Shown here: positions 1 through 11,910 of the stretch, one piece after another
Layout: the number at the start of each line of letters is the position of its first letter
Numbering within the stretch: position 1 is the first letter of the stretch
Assembly: GCA_029204225.1 (NCBI GenBank)
Contig: CM055099.1
Span: 68,193,084-68,257,083 of the forward strand
Source of the DNA: Diphasiastrum complanatum
Lineage: Eukaryota > Streptophyta > Lycopodiopsida > Lycopodiales > Lycopodiaceae
Reading direction: 5' to 3'
Length of the DNA: 64,000 nucleotides
The notes under the pieces: generated by a model
Seen by the model: the letters and a program-made list of their open reading frames with translations, nothing else
Told to the model about the DNA's origin: nothing
The model's database searches: none
Made by a program: the position numbers and the translations under genes

Positions 1-243
1 CTTGTGATTACTAATGATTATAGGATTGAATGTAGGTCTGGTGTACAGTACTCAGACTGTGGGAGGCCGTACTTTCACACGTGTGAAGCCTTCTTCAAGG
101 ATTTGGGCCATTTAGTGAGGTTCAAGCATAGATTTTTGATGGATTTTGATGGTTCAACTTGTGCTAATCTTATGAAATCATAATCTATTGTTTCCCTCAT
201 CATTTCAAGTGTTTTAGGATCCTTATTTGCTGTAATTTTTACA
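1..243 (+). repeat. Copia-1 5' LTR, 3' part only
   Basis: It matches 5483-5725 base for base as far as I can read and ends in TTTTTACA directly before the primer-binding site. The first 439 bases of the 682-bp LTR lie upstream of the window. It contains the palindrome TTCACACGTGTGAA at 74-87. Confidence 0.93.
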
Positions 244-256
244 TGGTATCAGAGCC
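244..256 (+). other. Primer-binding site of Copia-1
   Basis: TGGTATCAGAGCC directly follows the LTR end. It is the standard plant copia site complementary to the 3' end of initiator tRNA-Met, where minus-strand cDNA synthesis starts. Confidence 0.93.
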
Positions 257-1054
257 TAAAGGCTGAAATGAGCTAAATCCTTGGTTTACATTCAATTTGC
301 TCACAATTTTTGATCTAAATCTTGTGTAGATTGGATCTTAGCATCTAGTATTGATTCTAGAACTCAAAGTGAGTCAAATACATTGGAGATTGGTGTTGTG
401 TGACTTCATTTGCAGGTGTTTAGGTGTCTAAAACCAGAGGCAAAGTTGAATTCAATTCACATTACCAAGATAGCAAGTTTTGCTTGCTCCAAGCATTGAT
501 TTCTAAGCGAGTTTTGGAGGTGATTTCATAGAGAAGGCTTTCTAGCATTCAAGGAGAGGGAAGATCAGAGTTTTGGGGACTCTTCAAGGCTGTTCTAAGG
601 TGTAGTAGGCACCTCATAAAGTGATTTAGGTTCAGTCCAACCATTCCTTGACTTATGCACCAAATTAGATCAATTTTTCATCAATTTTGATCATTTTTTG
701 CTTGTGATTGGATAGTAGATTGTGTTGCATCCTCATTAAGTTCCATTTAGATCTTTTACAAGTGATTTTGGAAGTATATTAGGTTTCTGAAATTCACTCT
801 TGATCAGATCATTTGGAAGCTTTAATGTTCTTTATAGAAAGAGGGGCAATTCTACTAGTATTGTCTACTTCAATCAAGCAAGTGCATTGTTTCTAGTATT
901 CTATGATTTGATTTTGTTAGAGATCATTCTTAGATCTTTATAGGAAGTCTATTACTGATCTTTTCAGGTCCCTAAGAAGTGGGATAAGGTAGACCTTCAA
1001 TCAAATCAATAGAAGTAACCTTCATTTGTGTCAAGTCCTTGATTAGGAGACTAG
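257..1054 (+). other. Copia-1 untranslated leader
   Basis: About 800 bases between the primer-binding site and the gag-pol start, without an ORF of note. A near-identical leader lies inverted at 36562-37359 in Copia-2. Packaging and translation signals would be expected here, but none can be assigned by eye. Confidence 0.7.
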
Positions 1055-4000
1055 ATGGCATCTATAAATGCATATCTTTTGGATACTAATGAAAGGCTCA
1101 ACAAAACTAACTATTCCATATGGAAAGTTAGAATGGAATCTATCATGATCATGCAAGATCTGATGGAAATTGTAAATGGTAAGGAGGGTGAACCTATTCA
1201 TCCTCAAGAAAAAGCCAAATACATCAAGAGGTGCAATGTTGCACTACATTGCATAAAAATGAATGTTGCAAATGAACTCTTAAGAGAGGTAGGAGATTGC
1301 ACTTCATCTCAAGATGCTTGGGAGACTTTGCAAAAGGTCTATGAATCCAAGAACCAAACTAGAATGTTAGCTTTGAAGAATGAAATCTATAGAAGCTATC
1401 AAAAGAAAGGAGAGAGTGCACATACTTTTGTCCTAAGAGTAAAAGAATTGAACAAAGAGCTAGCCTTTATAGGTGAACCTATCAAGGATGAAGAGCTTGT
1501 TCAACTCATATTGAATGGACTAAGCTTTGAATTTGACAATTTGGTTCAGGGATATGCAATTATGGGTAAGCTACCCATACTTGAAGAACTCCAAGGCACG
1601 CTCATGGCCGAGGAATCAAGAAGGAGCCAAATGCAAGAGAGGATGGATAGGCTTTCCATCCAAGGTGGAGATGACCAAGCTCTCTTCACCAAAGGCAAAG
1701 GCAAGTCCAAAGGCAAAGGATCAACATTCAAGAAGTCTACAAAGCTTGAGGATCAAGAAGGACCCCCAAAGGCATCTCCATCAACCACCAAAGTCAAGAA
1801 GGACAAATCAAAGGTGAAGTGCTACTATTGTAGCAAGATGGGGCATTATGCCTCGGAATGCTTCAAGAGGAAGCAAGATCAAAGCCAAGCCAACATGAGC
1901 AAAGAGGAGGAGGAGGAGGAGGAGAGTTCACATGAGGACTCTCTCATGATGTCCATATTTTCTTCAACAAGCTTCAAAGGAGAAGATCCTTGGTGGATTG
2001 ACTCGGGTGCTAGTTCACACATGACTAGTAAAAGGGAGTTTTTCTCTTCTCTCTTATCTTATGATGGACCTATAAAGTCTATCTATACAGCAAATGATGA
2101 AGCTTGTAAGATTGAAGGAGTTGGTAGCATTCCCCTTTGCTTAGGATCTTCCAAAAAGATCAACATAGAAGGTGTTTTGTACATTCCTACAATAACAAAG
2201 AATCTACTAAGTGTTGGCCAAATGGTAGACAATGGTTTCAATGTTGACTTTGCTTCAAATGAATGTTTCATCAAGAAGAAGGGTAAGATAGTGGCTAAGG
2301 GCACTAGACTTGGCAAACTTTATAAGCTGGATGCATTTGTGGATACTATTGTTGTCATGTTGGCCGAGAAGAGCAAGATATCTACCTTTACTTTATGGCA
2401 CAAAAGACTTGGACATGTCAACTCGGGTTCCATGGAGGCTATGATCAAGGAGGAGTATGCTTTAGGCCTACCAAGGTCTATTGGGAAGGAAGACAAGGTT
2501 TGTGAAGCTTGTGCCTTATCCAAGGCACATAAGAAGGTGTTTCCTAACTCCATCACAAAGTCATCTCATCCTCTTGAACTCATACACTCGGATGTGCACA
2601 TTGCTAGCACCAAATCTAATGGAGGTTCATCCATGTTTTTAACCTTCATTGATGACTACTCAAGATATTGTTGGGTGTTCTTACTTTCCTTCAAGTCTCA
2701 AGTATTTGATACTTTTGTAAAGTTCAAGTTGTTTGTGGAAAAGCATCATAATCATAGCATCAAGATTCTTAGAAGTGACAATGGTGGAGAATTCATCTCC
2801 AATGAGTTCAAGGCCTTTTGTGAGGAGGAAGGGATCAAGAAAGAGACTTCTTGTCCTTACACTCCTCAACAAAATGGAGTTGCTGAAAGAAGGAATAGAA
2901 CATTATGTGAATGTTCTAAGGCTTTAAGATTAGATGCTTGTTTGCCCAAATCCTTTTGGGGTGAGTCTCTTGTATGTGCAAACTACTTGATGAATAGGGT
3001 GTCTTGCAAAGCAATTGAAGGCAAAACTCCATATGAGATGTTGTATGGAAAGAAACCCAATCTTAATCACTTGAAAGTTTTTGGGTGTATATGTTATGTG
3101 CATGTGCCATTGGAAACAAGAACCAAGGAGGATCCATCTTCCACAAGAGGGATCATGCTTGGATATGCAAGCTCAAGCAAGGGCTACAAATTCTATCTCC
3201 CATCCTTGAACAAATTTGTTGTTTCAAGGGATGTCATCTTTGATGAACATCATATGCATATGCTTGAAGAAGGCTCAAGTGCTCCAACAATCAAGAAGAA
3301 GATGGCCGAGGAGCAAGATCTTGGTTTTGAGGAGGAGCTCATGGAGGAGCAAGCACCAAACCCACCTATCACACCAAGGAGATCTTCAAGGGCAAAAGTG
3401 GAGCCATCAAGGCTCACATATCAAGGCAAAGGACAGCAAGTTGAGGGTATATCATCCACTTCTTATGCTTTATCTAGTTTTGAAGAACCGTCTAATGTTG
3501 AAGATGCATTGAACTCCAAAGAATGGTATAAAGCTATGTTGGATGAGTATGATGCCTTGATTGAGAATGAAACTTGGTTGCTTGTTGAGAGACCTCAAAG
3601 GAATGTAATAGGATGCAAGTGGGTCTTCAAGCTTAAGTTGAATGCAAATGGGAGTGTTAAGAAACATAAAGCAAGATTAGTTGCAAAAGGTTATGCTCAA
3701 GAGAGAGGGATAGACTATGAGGAAACTTTTGCACCCGTGGCCAAGATGGTCACAATAAGACTAATCATTGCACTTGCATCACATTTTGGATGGATTCTAT
3801 GTCAAATGGATGTCTCTAATGCTTTCTTGAATGGTTTTTTGGAAGAGGATATCTATATGGAGCAGCCACAAGGGTTCATCAAGCATGGAATGGAGAACAA
3901 AGTATGCCATCTCCAAAGAAGCATCTATGGCTTGAAGCAAGCCTCGAGATCTTGGAATTCAAGACTACATTGCTATCTTATTTCACTTTCTTTTGTTCAA

Positions 4001-5029
4001 AGTGAATATGATCCCACTCTTTACATTAAGTTTGATGATGTTGGTATTGTACTTTTACTCATTTATGTAGATGACATCATCATTAGTGGAAATAGTGTTG
4101 ATGGTATTGAAAAAATCAAGATAGATCTATCCTTAGAGTTCAAGATGGTAGATCTAGGGTGTCTTCACTTCATCTTAGGCATAGAAGTACTTAGAGGGTC
4201 TGATTTTATCTTTATAAGTCAAGTAAACTATGCTCAAAGTCTTTTGAAGAAGTTTAAGATGGAAGTATGCAAAAGTGTTGACACACCAATGGAGCAAGAT
4301 GTAAAAGTGCCAAATGAAGATGATGAAAGATCCTTCATGGACATCACTTTGTTTAGGCAACTTATAGGTTCCTTAATGTGGATCACTATAACTAGACCAG
4401 ATCTTAGCTTTAGTGTATGTAGGTTGAGCCAATCCATGCAAAAGCCATTGAATATCCATTGGAAAAAGGCTAAGAGGATTCTAAGATACATCTCGGGTAC
4501 ATTGGATTTTGGGATTCTATATAGAGGAGATGTGATTAACCTTCATGCATTTAGTGATTCAGATTTTGCAGGGGACAAGAGGGATAGGAAATCAACAAGT
4601 GCCTATTCAACTTTCATAGGAGAAGGTGTGGTTTCATGGCTTTCAAAAAAGCAAGAAACTATATCTCTATCTTCAACCGAGGCCGAGTACAAAGCTTTGA
4701 CAACCACTACAAAGGAGGTACTTTGGATCAAGAGATTATTGGTGGAACTAAAGATCATGGATTCAGAGGAGGCACCAATCATCTACAATGACAATATATC
4801 AGCCCAACACCTTGCATCTAACCCAATCTTCCATGCAAGATCTAAGCACATTGAGATATGCCATCACTTTGTGAGAGAAATGGTGCAAGCCAAGGAGATT
4901 GCTTTGGAGCATGTTCCAAGCAATGAATGTGTAGCTGATCTACTTACTAAACCACTTCAAAAGACACCTTTTATGAAGTTCAGATCATCACTTGGAGTGA
5001 TTAGTAAAGCAATGATTGAACCAAGCTAG
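1055..5029 (+). CDS. Intact Ty1/copia gag-pol polyprotein (1324 aa)
   Basis: This polyprotein makes the particle, protease, integrase and reverse transcriptase/RNase H for retrotransposition. The N-terminus is a copia Gag domain. A CCHC zinc knuckle follows (C256, C259, H264, C269). The retropepsin active site is DSGA at 316-319. Integrase has its zinc-binding histidines at about 449 and 454 and a catalytic D513, D575, E611 triad with exactly 35 residues between the second Asp and the Glu. The RT catalytic YVDD is at 1004-1007, and copia RNase H signatures follow to the end. There is no stop or frameshift, and gag and pol are one frame without a recoding site. The stop is two bases before the polypurine tract. 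Length is normal for a plant copia element. Confidence 0.95.
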   Translation: MASINAYLLDTNERLNKTNYSIWKVRMESIMIMQDLMEIVNGKEGEPIHPQEKAKYIKRCNVALHCIKMNVANELLREVGDCTSSQDAWETLQKVYESKNQTRMLALKNEIYRSYQKKGESAHTFVLRVKELNKELAFIGEPIKDEELVQLILNGLSFEFDNLVQGYAIMGKLPILEELQGTLMAEESRRSQMQERMDRLSIQGGDDQALFTKGKGKSKGKGSTFKKSTKLEDQEGPPKASPSTTKVKKDKSKVKCYYCSKMGHYASECFKRKQDQSQANMSKEEEEEEESSHEDSLMMSIFSSTSFKGEDPWWIDSGASSHMTSKREFFSSLLSYDGPIKSIYTANDEACKIEGVGSIPLCLGSSKKINIEGVLYIPTITKNLLSVGQMVDNGFNVDFASNECFIKKKGKIVAKGTRLGKLYKLDAFVDTIVVMLAEKSKISTFTLWHKRLGHVNSGSMEAMIKEEYALGLPRSIGKEDKVCEACALSKAHKKVFPNSITKSSHPLELIHSDVHIASTKSNGGSSMFLTFIDDYSRYCWVFLLSFKSQVFDTFVKFKLFVEKHHNHSIKILRSDNGGEFISNEFKAFCEEEGIKKETSCPYTPQQNGVAERRNRTLCECSKALRLDACLPKSFWGESLVCANYLMNRVSCKAIEGKTPYEMLYGKKPNLNHLKVFGCICYVHVPLETRTKEDPSSTRGIMLGYASSSKGYKFYLPSLNKFVVSRDVIFDEHHMHMLEEGSSAPTIKKKMAEEQDLGFEEELMEEQAPNPPITPRRSSRAKVEPSRLTYQGKGQQVEGISSTSYALSSFEEPSNVEDALNSKEWYKAMLDEYDALIENETWLLVERPQRNVIGCKWVFKLKLNANGSVKKHKARLVAKGYAQERGIDYEETFAPVAKMVTIRLIIALASHFGWILCQMDVSNAFLNGFLEEDIYMEQPQGFIKHGMENKVCHLQRSIYGLKQASRSWNSRLHCYLISLSFVQSEYDPTLYIKFDDVGIVLLLIYVDDIIISGNSVDGIEKIKIDLSLEFKMVDLGCLHFILGIEVLRGSDFIFISQVNYAQSLLKKFKMEVCKSVDTPMEQDVKVPNEDDERSFMDITLFRQLIGSLMWITITRPDLSFSVCRLSQSMQKPLNIHWKKAKRILRYISGTLDFGILYRGDVINLHAFSDSDFAGDKRDRKSTSAYSTFIGEGVVSWLSKKQETISLSSTEAEYKALTTTTKEVLWIKRLLVELKIMDSEEAPIIYNDNISAQHLASNPIFHARSKHIEICHHFVREMVQAKEIALEHVPSNECVADLLTKPLQKTPFMKFRSSLGVISKAMIEPS

Positions 5030-5030
5030 A

Positions 5031-5043
5031 TAGTGAGGAGGAG
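5031..5043 (+). other. Polypurine tract of Copia-1
   Basis: The purine-rich stretch TAGTGAGGAGGAG lies immediately before the TGTTA start of the 3' LTR and is the expected plus-strand priming site. Confidence 0.88.
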
Positions 5044-5725
5044 TGTTAAAAATTCACAATTCTAGCTTGACTAGTTTTGGTCATATGACTTGTAAATAGT
5101 TAGATGGTCATGATGTGGCTTGTCACACGTGCCAAATAGCATAGGATTCCATTCATAAGGATGTTCTCAAGTAGACCTAAGTGTTAGAACCTTTGGAATG
5201 AGTCCAAATTATGCTTAGATACAAGGGAGAAAAAATAGGAGCTATTTTTGGTAATTTTTGCATTGTTGAGGGATCTCCAAGATTCCAACCCTAACTTGGT
5301 AGGGATGAAATATCCACCAAAATTAGCATTAGGGATAGGTTTAGGGCTACTCATACCTGCCCAAAACCGTGATGGATCATGTATATATAGGTGATGATAT
5401 CTCACCAAAATCAATCAAGCAATTTCATGTTTTTTCTCTCATAATGGTGCAATTGCTCTCTATGTTCATAATTGTTTGAGTACTTGTGATTACTAATGAT
5501 TATAGGATTGAATGTAGGTCTGGTGTACAGTACTCAGACTGTGGGAGGCCGTACTTTCACACGTGTGAAGCCTTCTTCAAGGATTTGGGCCATTTAGTGA
5601 GGTTCAAGCATAGATTTTTGATGGATTTTGATGGTTCAACTTGTGCTAATCTTATGAAATCATAATCTATTGTTTCCCTCATCATTTCAAGTGTTTTAGG
5701 ATCCTTATTTGCTGTAATTTTTACA
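5044..5725 (+). repeat. Copia-1 3' LTR (682 bp)
   Basis: It begins TGTTAAAAATTC and ends TTTTTACA, so the termini are TG and CA within a short inverted repeat. A TATA box lies at 5382-5389 and a G-box palindrome at 5556-5569. It differs from the Copia-2 LTRs at only a couple of positions that I can see, for example near 5308 and 5432. The small ORF that appears inside each copy of this LTR is chance. Confidence 0.95.
5382..5389 (+). promoter_or_regulatory. LTR TATA box
   Basis: TATATATA in the central part of the LTR, in the transcribed orientation, is a likely core promoter. The same motif occurs in the Copia-2 LTRs at 32243-32250 and 37709-37716. Confidence 0.6.
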
Positions 5726-8716
5726 ACATGTCCTTGCCGGTGTATCCAGAGTCCATCACAAGAATAACTGAGGAGGATCCTAATTTTAGGAGTTTTCTTG
5801 TGTGTGTACAAAGATTAGGAGATGATGCCCATCTGTGGATGTTGAGGCTATTGAACTTGATGTTAGGCAATCAACAACCTTATGACTTGCTTTTCAAATG
5901 ATGTTTTTTGGAATAAACTGTTTGAACTTCCAAGAGTGAAAGTAGCTTTGATAAATGATTATTGTTTTCATCAATGCTGCACATTTGTATGCTAGTTTTA
6001 TGTAACTTTGAACACAATTTTGTTGCTATTATTGAATTGGTTTATGGACACATTATGATTGTAGGCAAAGCACACAAACAAATTGATGTTATTATCCAAC
6101 AAGCATTATAGTCCTTGTTTATGTTTGAAACTAAATCATTTACTGTGAACACCAAAACACAAAGCTCTTGCATGATCTTTTGATAGAAAATGGTCATTTT
6201 TTTATGATGGTCTATCAAAGCTTTTGGACTTTGTGCTTCACATGAAAATTGATTATCTTAGCATGAAAAGCCATATTTTCCTTTACAATATCAAGAAACT
6301 ATAATGTTAGCTAGAAAAGATTTCGACTTTGGCACACCAAATGGATAAAATCCAATTCAAAACCAATAAAATTTTCATAAACCCTTATATGTTCTCCATT
6401 TTGTTGAACCACACTTGATTCACAATTGTTTCATTCTCTTGCATGGTCTTGTGATGCTACAAAGTTAAAGGGTCTTGCATTGAATGTCACTCTACATGAT
6501 CACACTAGTGGCAGCCATGTTCTTTTGGTGAATCAAATGTATCACATGATACATATGTAATTGGTTGAAAAGAAAATGAAAATATATAAAATAGCCTTGC
6601 ATTCTTGTATTTTGTGAGCAGATGTCACATATTTATATTAGCTAAAGCAATGTAACTTTAAGGATGTGGTATATTGAATTTCTATCGAGATTTTGGTAGT
6701 CGATAATATAATACCATCATGATTTATTTCTACTAGATTTTTTTTTCAATATGACAAATATTTGCTCTTATTATGCTGTAGCTTATTGTATAACCTTTTC
6801 TTTTGCACTATTTAGATTCTAGTTTGACATTGTTTCTCTCCATGTCATGTTTTCTTGACATGCCAACCCACGTTGTCAAACACTAATATCTTTATTGAGT
6901 ATTGTATCACACATGTCTATTACATTGATAGAATTGTAGATCATCAATGTTTATCGATGTGGGCGGATTTGTTTTTTATTTGTGCTAATGAAAATACTCT
7001 CATCAACAAGTTACACCTTTACACACACAATTTGTTGTTCCACTCAAACATTTTGCATGCAACGTTGAGTTTGTTGACACATTTGTACAATAATAGAAAC
7101 TGTGTTGTATTTGTTTACTTGAATGCTACAAATAGAACAGTATTGCAAAGAAAGCTACCAAATAGCAAAGAACCAATGAGTTTTGAAGAGAGATAAAGCC
7201 ATATTCAAGTGGGTCCATGTTGATAAGTTATATGTTATTAATGTTTTCATAATAAATAAATTTTACCATTTTTTCAATACTACACTAGATAATAATCATA
7301 TGCACTAATAAATCCATAGTTGCTTGTACTTTAGTTATGCAACATAATCTTTGCTTTTCCATGATTGCTTGCATGAATATTTGTTTGCTTTTTCATGCTT
7401 GCTAAAATCTATATTCACTCAAACTTAACAAAGCTACAATTATTTGCAACAAAAGTTCAATCTTCATAGGTTTTTTATTGAAATATTTCTATATGATGTT
7501 ATAGGGAAAAGAACGTACAATAGATGCTTAATAGATGCCCAATTGATGCTTATACATTATTGGTAAAAATACAACTTAGACTTGCGATTCTTGTTTCAAT
7601 GTCAAGACATAAAAATCTTAGATCAAGCATGTACATGTCCGTATGTAATTGATATGAAATTAAGATGATATCATTGCACATAAATACATACCTAAGCTTA
7701 TGTATCTCCAAAGCACAATTCAAGTCAAGCAGCCTCAAAATTATTTATAAAATTAAAAGCTATTTACCCAAGACAAGTAACATGACAAATACCACAATGA
7801 ACATAGACTATAGCTCACAAGAGACTCAAATATGATTGTTTATGATCCCATGTTGCTAAGAAAATAATGTGGTGGTATGAAGGATTGACGAATGAGTCTA
7901 TTTTTTTCCTTTAGACATTAATGGAAGTTTTATTGAACATTTTGTAAGAATGTAGGGTAGGTGCGATAGTTTGAAAAAAAAATCTTGGAACTCATAATGT
8001 TTTTCTAGCCTACCTATGTCTATACCATGTTTTTCTAGCCTACCTACATGTATACCATGTCTTAATGTAGATATTACAAAAACTTTGAGACTTCATGTTT
8101 TGGGTGTCTTTTAGAACGGTATGTAAAAGTGAAAAAGTATGGCAATGATGATTAAATTCTATAAAGTTTAAAATACAATTTCATAAACACTATGATAGGG
8201 TTAAGATTTATAAAGGACCATTGTTATGGATGAACTAGGATGGGTTGTGAAGAAATTGATGCTATGTATATATGAGGGTAATATAATTCTTATTTTTTCT
8301 CTTGATTGGTCATTGGAGTTGAACTCTTGAGGAGGAAAAAAGATGCCTTCACCAACATCCCATTCATTGAAGGATACTCGGTTTGTATGAAAGTTCTCTT
8401 AGGTTGGATTGAGTATTGTCCCAATACGTGTCAACTTTAATATTAGCTCACCTTCTACACAAAAATATACTTGGGCTTTTGTGATTTTATTAGTTCAACT
8501 AATATTGAAAAGACATACAAGAAAACTTATGAAAGGTACATGCTATAGCTCAAAATTTAATCTTTATATTTTTTGATGCACAATAACCATGGCATCAAAT
8601 AAGATGATTTTGTAAAATACATTGCAAGGTCTTGTTGTCTACTAGGATTATAGAATTATAAGACAAGTTGGTGGATTTCCAAATCATTCTCATAACTAGA
8701 GAAAGTCGTTCTTTTT
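5726..8716. other. AT-rich intergenic DNA, no supported gene
   Basis: No ORF here has recognisable domain content. The longest, 113 codons at 6855-7196, has low-complexity AT-driven composition and no motif I recognise. A 30-bp tandem duplication lies at 7997-8056. I see nothing else to annotate. Confidence 0.6.
7997..8056 (+). repeat. 30-bp tandem duplication
   Basis: Two adjacent copies of a 30-bp unit beginning ATGTTTTTCTAGCCTACCTA differ only in the last third. This looks like recent slippage. Confidence 0.75.
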
Positions 8717-9815
8717 TCATGGTGTCTTCCAGTCGTCGAAGGCGATGCCTACTGCGCCTTGTGGCATCATATAATCCACACGCCATTGTAATTCAATGCA
8801 AAATGCTTGTGGACACCACTTCCAGAATAGATCAGCAAATGCATTGAATATTTCAGCACATACCTTTGACTGGTTTTGACGTGGTTGCTTTGCCTGAGTA
8901 GCTACTATTGCCAAATCCTGAGTTTGTAACTTAGCAAGTAACTTCTGGTTTTCCAACAGCTGCTTGAGATCTGACAACTCCTGTTCGAGCTTGTTGATCT
9001 TCGCTACTGCCTCCAGATACTCTGGATGGTCAGTGACTCCCGAGCAGGCAGATACAACTTGAAGTTGTTGCGTCAGATCATCAATGTGTAGTAGGGCTTG
9101 GGCGTATTCTTTATGAGAATCGGGCCCGCTGCAAGTGTTAGTGGCTTCACTAGACGACTCCTTCAACTCAGCCAACTCTTCTTTGACAAGTGCCTTTGCA
9201 GCCTCAAGCGGTTGCAGGAACTGCACTAAAAAATTTTTGAGCATCTGGCCTTGGAGCTAGTTCAATTTTGAGAGGTTGATTGTGATAGAGCCTGCATTGC
9301 TGCATAGAGAAAGCATGGCTTCTGTCTTTATTCGTACCGCTCGCTCCTCTTGCAAATGTTTCTGGAGAGCGACATTGTGTTTGTTTGCATCCAACAATTG
9401 TTTTTTTAAAGAATCAATATTAGTCTGATAATAGACAGGCTTGGTCTCAATCGTCTTATTGATCTGCTTCAAAAAATCAGCTTTGTTGATTGCATTCTGA
9501 AGCTGTGTTTTGAGAGAACGATTTCGTTCAATCAGTTGGCTTTTATCTGATTCGAACGAGTCGATCTTCTCGTAAGACTCCTTCAGAGAGTCTTGAAACT
9601 TTCGCTCTGCTTCAATAAGGTCCAAAATGTTCTTCTGACTGTAGCGATCAAATTCATATATTTCAGCCACTAAATTCTTGGCTCTGCTGGTCATGGTGCA
9701 GAACCACTGGGCCTGGTTATCAGGTTAATCATCATCTTCATCAGATGCCCCAGTGTCACCTACTGTCACAGCTCGAGCTCTGGTTGAAGTGTCGGACTGA
9801 GTTGGATCTTCATAG
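8717..9815 (-). pseudogene. Broken coiled-coil protein ORF of unknown function
   Basis: One frame runs from about 9815 to 8717 and is interrupted by a TAA near 9725 and a TAG at 9257-9259. The N-terminal part is acidic, with GDTGASDEDDD. The middle (9694-8900) has long heptad-like runs rich in Leu, Glu, Lys and Gln that predict extended coiled coils. The C-terminus is globular, Trp-rich and ends DDWKTP. I do not recognise the family. The frame is joined at about 9815 to the end of the gypsy RT reading LRAFLGHVY, so the two may have been brought together by a rearrangement. It could be a structural ORF of another retroelement or a host coiled-coil gene fragment. Confidence 0.45.
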
Positions 9816-11880
9816 ACATGTCCTAAGAAAGCTCTTAGTTTATGTAGATTGGTTGGTATCTGGAGATTCTTTATAAGCTCAACTTTATCTTTATCGACTT
9901 CTATTCCTCTGTTTGATATTCTGTGTCAAAGTAAAAATTTTTCTTTCATACCGAAAAAATATTTTTCTGGATGAAGGGATAAATAAGTATCTCGACACCG
10001 TTAAATGTAAGTTTCAGCTTTTGTAGATGTGTCTTTATATCACTATATACACAAAAATCATCAATAAAGATTTCAAGAGAAGTTCTTAGGAAGGCAGCAA
10101 AAATTAACATCATAATTCGCTGAAAAGTCGCTGGTGTATTGCAAAGACCAAAGGGCATTTTGCTATAGGCATAAGTGCCCCAATCCATAGTAAACACGAT
10201 CTTTGAACGATCCTCCTTTCTCACTCCAACCTGATTATAACTAGAGAAGATAGAATCAATGAAGGGCAGAGGAAGATGATCCTTCCTTGTGGCAACATTG
10301 AGCTTGCGAAAATCCTAGCATCTTCGTATTTTGCCGATATTTTTCTTTGGAACAACAACAATAGGTGAAACCCATTCACTGCTTAAGACGGGATAGATAA
10401 TACCTGCCTTAAGGTGCTTGTTGAGTTCGTCCTTAACCATGAGGGAGTACTTTGGATTGAGACGATATTGTCTCTGTCAAACAGGTACAACGTCTTCTTT
10501 AAAATCAATACGGTGCTATGTGAATTCTGCAGGTATACCTTTCAAATCATCAAGCAACCAAACAAATTCATCTTGGTACTGCTTCAATAATTCTGTGAAT
10601 TTCGCTAATTTCGATTCTCCAAGTGACTTTGAAACATGCACAGATCTGCCAGGTGCAAGTTCAATTAGTTTAGTAGAATCTGGTAGAATGATACCTTCTG
10701 TCATACTGGCCTTGGTATGGCCATGAATTTCGCGCATGGTTGACTCCATAGATATATTCTTGTCGTCAGCTTGGTTCTTATTACCAAATTCGTGTTCAGA
10801 TTCGTCACTCGAATCATCATCAGACTCTTTAGAGTTCGTGTTTGCAACTTTAATTTCTTTATTGAAAACATCCCCTTCAGCATTACAGGCATCAAAAAAT
10901 TCTTCTTCGTCAGTATTCTCATAACATTCAAAAAATTGCACTTCGATGTCAGATGCATTGGAATAAATATTTAAGGCATAAGAAGAATCTTCTGAGGTAA
11001 AACTGGTGTCAGACAAAGGAGTTTCACCTTCATATTTGTCACGACTCCAAGTAATTATTTGTTCTGCTGGCTTACCTCGATTAGTGGTCTCACCAATTTG
11101 AAATCTCAACTCTCTAGATTTCCAATGAACATTTGCGTTTGATTGATAAAGCCAGGGCCGTCCAATTAGCACAAAATAAGATGACAAACCAAGTGGTTTG
11201 ATAACTATAAAATTCATTGTGAAAGGCTTGGCTTGAATGTAAACAGTAACATCCTTCAATTATCCAACAAGTTTTCATTGCGTCGAATCAGCTAACTTGA
11301 TATTTTGTTGTGTCGGTTGAATGTCAGTAAGCACCAAAGCATGAGCTGTGTCTTCTGTTATTATGCTCATGCTGGAATCAGAGTCTATCGGCACTTTTTC
11401 AATCAAACATCTTGCGATGGTAACATCAATTTCAGGTGCACCAAGATCTATAAATCAATAGACAATACAACAACATATGGCAAAGAAAACTTTTTTTTCT
11501 TTTTAGGGGCAAAAAGACCTTTCAGTTGCTTTCGGTAATAAGTGTTGAGTGATGTTTGGACTAAGAGATCCAATATCCATCACTATGTCATAGTCCTTCG
11601 TCTTTGATTTCGAGATTGGCTTGTCAATAACAACACTAGACAATTTAGTCTTTGGTATTTCGTCGTCCCCTTCCTCGAACATGACCACCTTCTTTGCAGT
11701 AGCTGACTGAAGTTCAATATTGATAATTTCTTTCGCTTTTGCTGAGATGTCTTTTGCAAATAAGTTTGCAGCATTGCGGTCATAGTTGGGGTCATTTTTA
11801 AGATCTTCTTTGGTTGTAGATTTGTTCGTTGACTTGCTAGAAGATTTCTTCTTCGAATCGCACGAAAAATCAGGCTAATA
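9816..11880 (-). pseudogene. Decayed Ty3/gypsy pol (protease to reverse transcriptase)
   Basis: Read from high to low coordinates. A gag/protease N-terminal region lies at about 11880-11510. A retropepsin-like segment follows with VPIDSDSS near 11380 where the family has D-S/T-G, then the IGRPWL flap-end motif near 11160. An acidic linker leads to the start of RT at about 10570, and the RT core at 10224-9946 carries MPFGLCNTPATFQR and IDDF at the catalytic loop. Palm residues between the LPLP motif and SSYNQVG (about 10250) are deleted. Stops and frameshifts break it throughout, and integrase and RNase H are absent. A Ty3/gypsy assignment is firm from the RT motifs; the clade is not. Confidence 0.8.
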
Positions 11881-11910
11881 TTGAAGTTTAAGTTCACAAT
11901 AATTGAAAAA

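Larger units (their letters stand above)
1..5725 (+). mobile_element. Copia-1: near-complete Ty1/copia LTR retrotransposon
   Basis: The order is truncated 5' LTR, primer-binding site, untranslated leader, one long gag-protease-integrase-RT-RNase H ORF, polypurine tract and complete 3' LTR. Integrase before RT is the Ty1/copia order. The window opens inside the 5' LTR, so the left end and left target duplication are not visible; the five bases after the right LTR are acatg. The 243 visible bases of the 5' LTR look identical to the end of the 3' LTR, which suggests recent insertion. With an intact ORF and all signals present it could be autonomous. Copia-2 (31902-38059) is a near-identical copy in the opposite orientation. 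Confidence 0.95.

Noticed and set aside
5184-5414. 76-codon minus-strand ORF repeated at 32218 and 37684
   Set aside because: It lies within the LTR of Copia-1/2 and is copied with it. No protein family is recognised and it runs across the promoter region.
6855-7196. 113-codon ORF as a gene
   Set aside because: No domain, AT-driven composition, no splice or promoter context. Its length is within chance for this AT-rich DNA only at the margin, and I cannot support it.
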